From Podaxis mareebaensis (taxonomy: Eukaryota > Basidiomycota > Agaricomycetes > Agaricales > Agaricaceae): DNA of 64,000 nt. Position 1 is the stretch's first letter; every line of letters starts with the position of its first letter. The stretch is from the NCBI GenBank assembly GCA_018524725.1, contig JAEUWP010000062.1, positions 62,001 to 126,000 on the forward strand, written 5' to 3'. Under the pieces are notes generated by a model. The model was not told the DNA's origin, did not search any database, and was given only the letters and a program-made list of their open reading frames with translations. Below, in pieces: positions 57,540-64,000 of this stretch. Made by a program: the position numbers and the translations under genes.

Positions 57540-58967
57540 TTTGCCCGATACTGAGTGGTGGTTGGTGACACAGAGAACTTAATAGCAAGTAGCTCTGCTG
57601 GATCCCTTCGCTTTATAGTAAAACTCCCATCAGTTTCAGGGATATTTGAATTGGGCATGGACGGGGCGCTGGCATTGGCGATGACGCTCACTCAGTTGGG
57701 GTCATTTTGGCTTAGCATATACATCTCAATGGCGGAACACTACATATTCGTGATTGCTAAACGAGAGTAGATATTTAGACATGTCTGTTCCATTGACCAC
57801 TTCATAATTGCAAGCGTGCATGATTTCAGGAAAGCTGCGCCAACCAACTGGTGGCACACCCCGATGGCTCTGATGCGTGATGAGCTAGGTGCTTGAGTTT
57901 TCCTCGTCCGAGAGAACCATGTGACGTGTCGTAACCACTCCGAGCACAACTTACCACCCCTACAGTGCTTCGCCCCACCTTTGCGGAGGATGGACCAAAT
58001 CGAAAAAAAAAAGGTCGGAGCCGAGCAGGATGCAATAGATCCGACGGCCGCCGAACAAGATACCACTGGCTGGTGCCACTCCCTCCGGAGGCTCCCCACC
58101 GCGAGACCTGGAGCCCTGTACATAACTGAAGTACACATCAGTGCTTGAACGCTGCTATGCAGTGCAAGAATGTATCCATGCAGACAGTTGAATAAGGGCC
58201 AGAGAGGGAATAGATGATATGGAAAGTCTAAGTGAGTTGAGAATAAGGGAATAAGACAAAAAGCATGTTAATATGAAAACTGCATATATGCAGCTCCCTT
58301 GGTCAGGTCGATAGGGCGGGACCTGATGCGCCCAAGGCCGAAGTCCCTGAGGGAGGGACCGAAGCTGGAGCCGAGGTCGGTGGTGCAGCTAGTTATCTTG
58401 CCCGGTATCAGACCCTTACATATTTGGAACCAAGTTTTTCTTTTCTTTTTGGTCCACCCCGATTTCTTGCTATACATCAAGTTAGAACACGGAAAATGTT
58501 GGAAGTTGTAGGTAAGATATGCAGGAATACACAGGGAAAGTATGAGTCCGAAATAAAAACGGGAAGGGGGGAAGCACAAAGCAGGGGTGAGCGCAAAGGT
58601 GGGGTGAAGCACGGTATTACTGTACACACTTGTCTCCTACCTCACCATCCGTTTCCTCAATCTGACTCGTGCTCACTTCTCGCTACGCTCCTTGTAAATT
58701 TCCTAGCCTCCCCCTACGCTGAACTCCGGCATAGGTGATCAGGGAACGTTTTACCGGGCTGACCCGATCGCATTGCTTTTCGACTTCACTGCATGGGGTT
58801 TTGGGCACTCACAGCCCGTTTCCCCTTCACCGAATCCAATGCTAATTGTCTTCCTTATACACCAGTCAGCGCAATTTGACATTATCTGACCTCTCCGGAG
58901 GAGACCTCATGCCATACCTACTGAGACTACTTTCGCCAATAGATATTATGAATAATGCATGTAGGGG
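57540..58967. other. Spacer, no gene recognised
   Basis: Between the DUF4139 start and the ZPR1 stop, both on the minus strand. Minus-strand frames at 57740-58138 and 58268-58627 are open but have no recognised motif or splice logic. Confidence 0.5.
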
Positions 58968-60787
58968 CTACGACACAGTCACTAAAGTGGGCTCTTTGTT
59001 CTCCTGGCCCTTCTCCCCAGATTTCTCCTTTACACCCTCCTCATACCCTTCAACCTTGATATCGTTCAACCCGAGTTCTTCGTTTTGCTCCCATGTCCGC
59101 TCGTAAGTTTCGATGGTCATATTAGGGTCCGGGTCCGGTGCGTAGAGATTCTGAACGTAAGAATTTGCAAGAGGGTCGTCCAGGATGACAGTAAATGGGC
59201 GCTCAGCGTTCTTGACCTATGTTGAAGCGGCTTATCAGATACTATGGACATGGTACCGACAGGGAAATCGCCGACCTGTTTGAGGTTTTGGAGGAAAGTT
59301 TCAAATGAAACCTTGTCTTCTACTTTTGACGAGTCACCGCTCATGAAGACCTTTTCGGCGAGTTCCTCGTACACCTGTTCCAGGATACCCTCGAGCGTAG
59401 TGAAACGGCCACCGAGCGTTCCGTGAGTTAGCACAAGGTCAATCTCTGGTATACTGAGGCCAGCCGTTTCGCTCTGCGGACGGTAAATTCAGACTGTATT
59501 ATTACACACAGGCACGAGGGATAGACTAACCTTCAAAATATCCCGACTCAGATCCTCGCGATCCTCCACCTTTAATGTGATGCGTTTTCCCTTCTCGGAG
59601 ATAGCAGCTCCAGATTTGACCTCATTATCACGATATCCGCATCGGTCGCAATTCGTGGACATGATTAAAATATCCTAGAATAAGGGATCAGGATGACTCG
59701 CTTCTCATCAACTCGAGCAACTGCTCACCTTGAAATAAGGTATATTAACTTTCTTCATTTTGGTGTCGATAGGATGCCCGCAGCTCGAACAAACTCCGGG
59801 GAACACCAAGATCTCATCATCACCGACAGGCGCGTTCTCAGGATTGATTGCGTCAGGGTTTGCAACCTTTGGTGCTTCCGACACTCCACTTGCCTCCACC
59901 TCCTCAGGATTGACCAATCCTAGAGCGATATTCTGCTCGAGCGTCCGGTGGTACGTCTTCATACTCCACTTTGGATCCGACATGTTCCCTACGAACTCGA
60001 TGAAGCTGTTTCCTGCGGGATCATCGAGCTTGATAGTGAATGGAGGCATGGGAGCGTCTTTCTCTGATGCTTTCTTTGCTTCGCCGATGTTATCATTTTC
60101 GCCATTGTCATCATCAGGGTCTCCCAGAACCTCTCTGAGCTTGTCGATGAGGTTCTGGATCATCTGGTATCCATTCGGGTCTTGGGTTCTTCGTAGGGGT
60201 TGGTCCATACTTAAATCGGAAACAATGTCGCGTATAAGACCCTCCACGGTTGTGAGTTGCCCCCGAGAGGTAGGGGGAAGTGTAAGTTCAAATTCGAGAA
60301 TTGTGACCTCGCAAGTCGGAGAGCGTACTATCTGACGGTCGAGGTCGGAACGATCCAAAATACGAGCCGTGTAGGTCGTCCCTTCCGCTACAATGCAATG
60401 GTATTAAACAGGGAACTAGTGTGAGGACAGGTTGATAACGCACACTTTATCTCTCCCGCTGACTGGATTTCATTGTTCTGTGTCCCGCAGTGTTCGCACC
60501 TGAAGGACATCACGACGATTTCCCTGAAGAACGGAATAGAAGTCAAAAGCAATCTCGTGGTTCCCTACTAGCCTCTGCCTCAGTCCACGTATGCGCACAA
60601 ATCGCATGTAAATGAAACCGACCTTTTCATGGCAGTTCATGCACAGCGACTCGATTTCCGTCACGACCTTCTCATCGTCCTCTGCAGCTGTAACTGGTTT
60701 CTCCTCGTCTGCGACAACCTGATCAGCCTGATCAGCGACCTTTCCAATGGCCGGGAAAAGTTCTTCTTTCTTGTCCGTAGTGGGCAT
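58968..60787 (-). CDS. ZPR1: Zinc-finger protein ZPR1
   Basis: Six exons: 60787-60623, 60564-60444, 60387-59729, 59674-59531, 59473-59276, 59216-58968 (511 aa). Two tandem ZPR1 modules are visible. Module 1 has the zinc-binding pairs CMNC (49-52) and CEHC (78-81, in [16 protein letters not shown]), then a beta-sheet domain with [17 protein letters not shown]. Module 2 has CSSC and CDRC ([17 protein letters not shown]), then [23 protein letters not shown]1 is an eEF1A chaperone required for growth and moves between cytoplasm and nucleus. Every splice is GT-AG with 54-59 nt introns. The C terminus ends in an acidic Glu/Lys-rich tail, as in other fungi. Confidence 0.95.
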
Positions 60788-63102
60788 CGAGCCGAGATAA
60801 AAGTAGTGGTAGATTGATAAGTTCTGAAGGCCATCTGAAACTTGTCATGAAGCAAATCTTATCAGGACCGTATTTGTTCGTGTTTGACTGAGAATATTCG
60901 AGGCACCGGCATCTACAGATGACGTCATGGACAGAAAACAATCCAGAACCTCTTTAAAATAGCTGCAGAGAAAGCGCTGAAATATAGACGTATTGGTCCT
61001 TGGGAAAAACCCAGTCTATCGTATTTCCTAGGTGATGATCTGAGTCAAAGCCTTTAAAAAGCGAGATGACACATCCCACCGGAGAATGTCTGCATCTGGA
61101 GGCATCTGATCCTCCTAGTGAAACTACCACTTACGTGAAATTAGCCCCGAAACGCCGATTACTCTTCCCGTCAACGAACAACTCTTGTTCTCAAAATTTC
61201 CTTTCCTACATCGTTCATCTTGACTCTCTGGGCAACCATCGTCTAACTTCCTGTTTTGAATCGGAAGCTGCCCCTCGAAACTAATGTTCCATAAGCTGGG
61301 TTGCACTCTGAGTTTGGAAGTCAACAGAGCTTCTTGTTGGCCGAATATCCAGGCACGGTGTAGGGCGGAAGATACGTGTAAAGCTCGCCATCCCCGTTCC
61401 TTCGCCACATCAAGTGCACCGAGAAACGAACAAAGTTCTATTGGGTCCAAGGCGGTTGTAAAAGTGGGTGGACTGATCGAGGCAATGACAGACGGAATAG
61501 CCGCACGAGGGTGGTGGAATGAGGTCACATGAATTATTTGAGGGAAGGTCGCTTGCAGCGCGTCGAATTCGGAGGAGGATGGAAGGGGGATAGAGAACAT
61601 TTGGGTATATCAGGGGAGGGAGGTCGGACGAAATGGCATTTCGAGAAAGATGAAACTTAGGTCAAGGCCAGGGAATGGATCCTCAGTAGGGATCTCCACT
61701 ATCTCCACTTTATAAATGGAAAGATGTGTATTTTCCAGCGCAGTCGAAGTTGGTGGTAAGGTATTAATGTGCAAACTCGTTGATCGGGAAAGGTATGGAG
61801 CGTGTGGTAGTGACAGTCCCTAGGTGAGTACCAGCTATGATGGAGAGGTTCTGATCGTCATACAAGGATGAGATACTCGAAATCTGAGATGTCGTGAATA
61901 CGAATACGATGCTTTTCAGCACAAAAAAAAAACGAAAAAACAAAGGGACAGGGAGCACGCGCTCATGATCCCATACAAGAAGATGCATCTGGTTTCACTG
62001 TATGATATATTTGAGTGCTTTCTTATGGATTTGCTGGGGGTCAGCCGTACAGAGACAAGTGACCTGTAACATCGGTGCCTCTTGTTCATCTTCAACAAGA
62101 CGCTCCATTCAACAACCTCGGAGGTGTCGCGAGGTGGTTGAGAAATATTGATTTCTCGCATCGGCGAGCCTACAGCTCCACACTAAGCAAGCGACAATTG
62201 ATACCGGGGCACAGGATCTCAGCTTGTGGTCTAAAGACAACAATTGGCTTTCTTGAACCTGAATCCTTACCATCAAAATTGCCACGAGTGACCGAATTTT
62301 CCAGTATACGAGTCACGATTTGTATATTTAGGTAGATGCTGGAATACAAGTTAAGCACTTCCATTCCATATATTTTGTCCATGAACATGAGATGGCGCCC
62401 GTCAATCTCGGTAAACACTCGAGAAAGCTTGGTATGGATGGCAACCGACCCTTTCAATGAGAACACAATATCTTCTAGTGCATTTCTCCGGAGTACTCTT
62501 GCTCTCAAAGGCAGTGCAAGCTATCCTATAGGAGACGTTCAGAACGGTTTTCTTCCCTGATTCAAAGGGCGAACGCACCTATTTCCGTGCTATTAATATT
62601 CATTTGGTGATATGTTTCGCACTATAGTTCGGCTTGCGTGGTGAAATAACATAAGCTCGAAAGAGGGTTCACACGGGACATTAGCTCACCGAAAAAGCCA
62701 TTGATAACGGATGCGCCTCTTCACTGTTGTCAATTTCCTGCTATCCTTGTTCAACTGCACGTACACCACTACTGACTGAGCCTCCTGATCGCTTGGTGTA
62801 TATGTGCCGAGTCATATAATTTTTTCCTGTCTTTGTTTTACCATTGTATGATCACCATGGAGCGCCAGTGAGCTCAACACCAAGCTCTACCAAGAAACCG
62901 TATTTAGCAGTCCCGATAGTCGGACCCATAATTCTAGTCTCTCTAGGCAGCATTCTGCATGACAGGCTCCACCTTCTCAACACCCGGGTTCAGCTAAGAC
63001 CTTCAGCTTCTCGCCGCCGTGAGGCTCTAGGTGCCAGCGGCAAAATGAAGCGCCTTGGTCATCTTTCAGGAATAAACTAAGCAAAACATAGGCATTTCAT
63101 CG
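60788..63102. other. Spacer with unsupported ORFs
   Basis: Two minus-strand frames might be exons but are not recognised: 61124-61600 (contains PLDPIELCSF-like ALDPIELCSFLGALDVAKER and GWRALHVSSA) and 62170-62508 (contains NALEDIVFSLKGSVAIHTKL). They have no domain I know and cannot be joined convincingly. The right end holds the promoter of the small secreted protein. Confidence 0.35.
61124..61600 (-). other. Hypothetical ORF, possible first exon of an unrecognised gene
   Basis: 158 codons starting MFSIPLPSSSEFDALQATFP. The first 90 residues have even, protein-like composition, while the last third looks like read-through intron. No motif identified. Confidence 0.3.
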
Positions 63103-63110
63103 TATAAAAG
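63103..63110 (+). promoter_or_regulatory. TATA box of the secreted six-cysteine protein gene
   Basis: TATAAAAG, 79 bp upstream of the ATG at 63189, at a distance usual for strongly expressed fungal genes. Confidence 0.6.
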
Positions 63111-63188
63111 ACATACAGTATCCATAGAGCAGAGTCAGCGTGCTACAGCCAACTGCCAGCAACTCCTTTCGATCCACTCACAACAGCC

Positions 63189-63692
63189 ATGAAATTCACT
63201 CTTGCTGCCCTCGTTCCCGTTGCTCTTGCCTTGTCCGTCATGGGCAGCCCAGTCGAGCTTGACATTCGTCAGCAACAGGCCCCGAAGTGCAACCTTGCTG
63301 GTCGGTGTCCTTTGTCCTCTTGAGAGGAGAAGTTGACAGCTGATTTTTTTTTCACAGGTTGCCTCCTTACAATTGGTAGTAATGTTCCGGGAATTATCAA
63401 TCCCTGTCTGGGTGCGGCAGACAAACTCCGTGCCATTCAACAAGCCGAGGCCCAAGGCAAACCGCCTAGTAAGATCAAGTGAATCGCGGAGAGTGCATGT
63501 CTCTAATCACATATCTAGGCGCATCTGATCAGGCCAGCCTCGCTACAGGGGTGACCCAATGTATTTTGACCAGTGTTTCTGCTGGTTTGGGTATTGTGAG
63601 TTCATTGGTTAGTGGAAATATATCCTGTTTCTTACTTACCTGCTTCACTTCAGCCAAACGCTTGTAATGGATGCCCTGGCGCTCCTGCCTAG
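63189..63692 (+). CDS. Small secreted six-cysteine protein (CBP1-like pattern)
   Basis: Four exons: 63189-63300, 63358-63468, 63519-63607, 63654-63692 (116 aa). A signal peptide (MKFTLAALVPVALALSVMG) is followed by a mature part with six cysteines: C34, C39, C54, C89, C108 and C111 (the last two in NACNGCPG). The spacing C-x4-C, then a helix-rich middle, then C-x2-C near the end is like fungal 'calcium-binding protein' CBP1-type small secreted proteins, which are compact helical and disulphide-bonded. Introns of 46-57 nt interrupt it unusually often for its size. The function in this organism is unknown; the family assignment rests on the cysteine pattern only. Not a hydrophobin: no CC pairs and only six cysteines. 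Confidence 0.8.
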
Positions 63693-64000
63693 TAGAGTGG
63701 TACCATGTCAAGTCCTACAAAGGGTATTTTCTGAACAAACGTATTGTATCTCTGTAGAGGAAGAATGAGAGAGAATATATCAATGAGTACTCGGTGCAGG
63801 TTTGTATTGGACTTGGAACATCGCCAATGGTAGTACGACCGGATGAGACTCAAGTTTGTGCCTGCAGTGCCGTTTTGCACGGTGAAATCGATACCTCCAA
63901 AGCAAAAGCAAGGATATCATGTACTCCGCAGAACAGCTGAGTCATAGCCAAATTGCCACCTTGAAGAGGAGTCAGGCGCTCTAGTAGTGAAGACAAGTGA

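Noticed and set aside
63189..63692. Hydrophobin
   Set aside because: Only six cysteines and no CC pairs; the class I/II pattern is absent.
1..64000. A biosynthetic or defence gene cluster
   Set aside because: Neighbouring genes are unrelated housekeeping or regulatory functions with mixed orientation; no backbone synthase, transporter or regulator set was found.

Overview
The window reads as nuclear DNA of a mushroom-forming basidiomycete (Agaricomycetes). Genes are dense in short introns (mostly 46-66 nt, GT-AG, two GC-AG). They encode eukaryotic housekeeping proteins (ZPR1, UCH deubiquitinase, UbiB/ABC1 kinase, CNNM/Mam3-type CBS protein, cyclin, SET and FCP1-like proteins) next to F-box and BTB proteins typical of agaricomycete expansions. 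I found no rRNA, tRNA or CRISPR array. Exon models below were spliced by hand. They are supported by reading frame and family conservation, not by transcripts.

Layout. 1-7560: AT-rich block of decayed mobile elements (Ty3/gypsy pol remnant, integrase-core gene remnant, unidentified broken ORFs, a short tandem array). I find no CpG dinucleotide in it; CpG returns abruptly at about 7561. 7997-9750: FAD-dependent oxidoreductase (-). 9928-11643: F-box protein (-). 11650-17528: gene-poor, with gene relics and two TA-flanked non-autonomous inverted-repeat elements (15168-15329 and 15836-16347). 17529-21060: CNNM/Mam3-like protein (-). 21904-24165: mitochondrial ABC1/UbiB-family kinase (-). 23877-36145: a head-to-tail tandem duplication of about 6 kb that begins inside exon 1 of the ABC1 gene. 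The second copy therefore carries a truncated, frameshifted ABC1 5' end. Both copies also carry decayed copies of an 'ELKPPSH'-type agaricomycete hypothetical gene.

37763-39445: SET-domain protein (+). 41200-43570: FCP1/NLI-like HAD protein (-), convergent with the SET gene. 43802-45309: BTB-domain protein (-). 47116-48484: F-box-like protein (+). About 49503-50290: single-pass membrane protein (+, 5' end unresolved). 51192-52515: UCH-type deubiquitinase (-) with a 12-nt microexon. 53821-54717: Pho85-type cyclin (+), divergent from UCH. 55380-57539: DUF4139/DUF4140 protein (-). 58968-60787: ZPR1 (-). 63189-63692: small secreted six-cysteine protein (+) with a TATA box.

The genes do not form a metabolic cluster. 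The window looks like an ordinary gene-rich chromosome arm bordered on the left by a silenced transposon island and interrupted by a segmental tandem duplication. The most distinctive observations are the apparent complete CpG loss in the transposon block, the duplication that copied half an exon of a kinase gene, the long foldback element, and unusual features of the UCH, CNNM and FCP1-like proteins.
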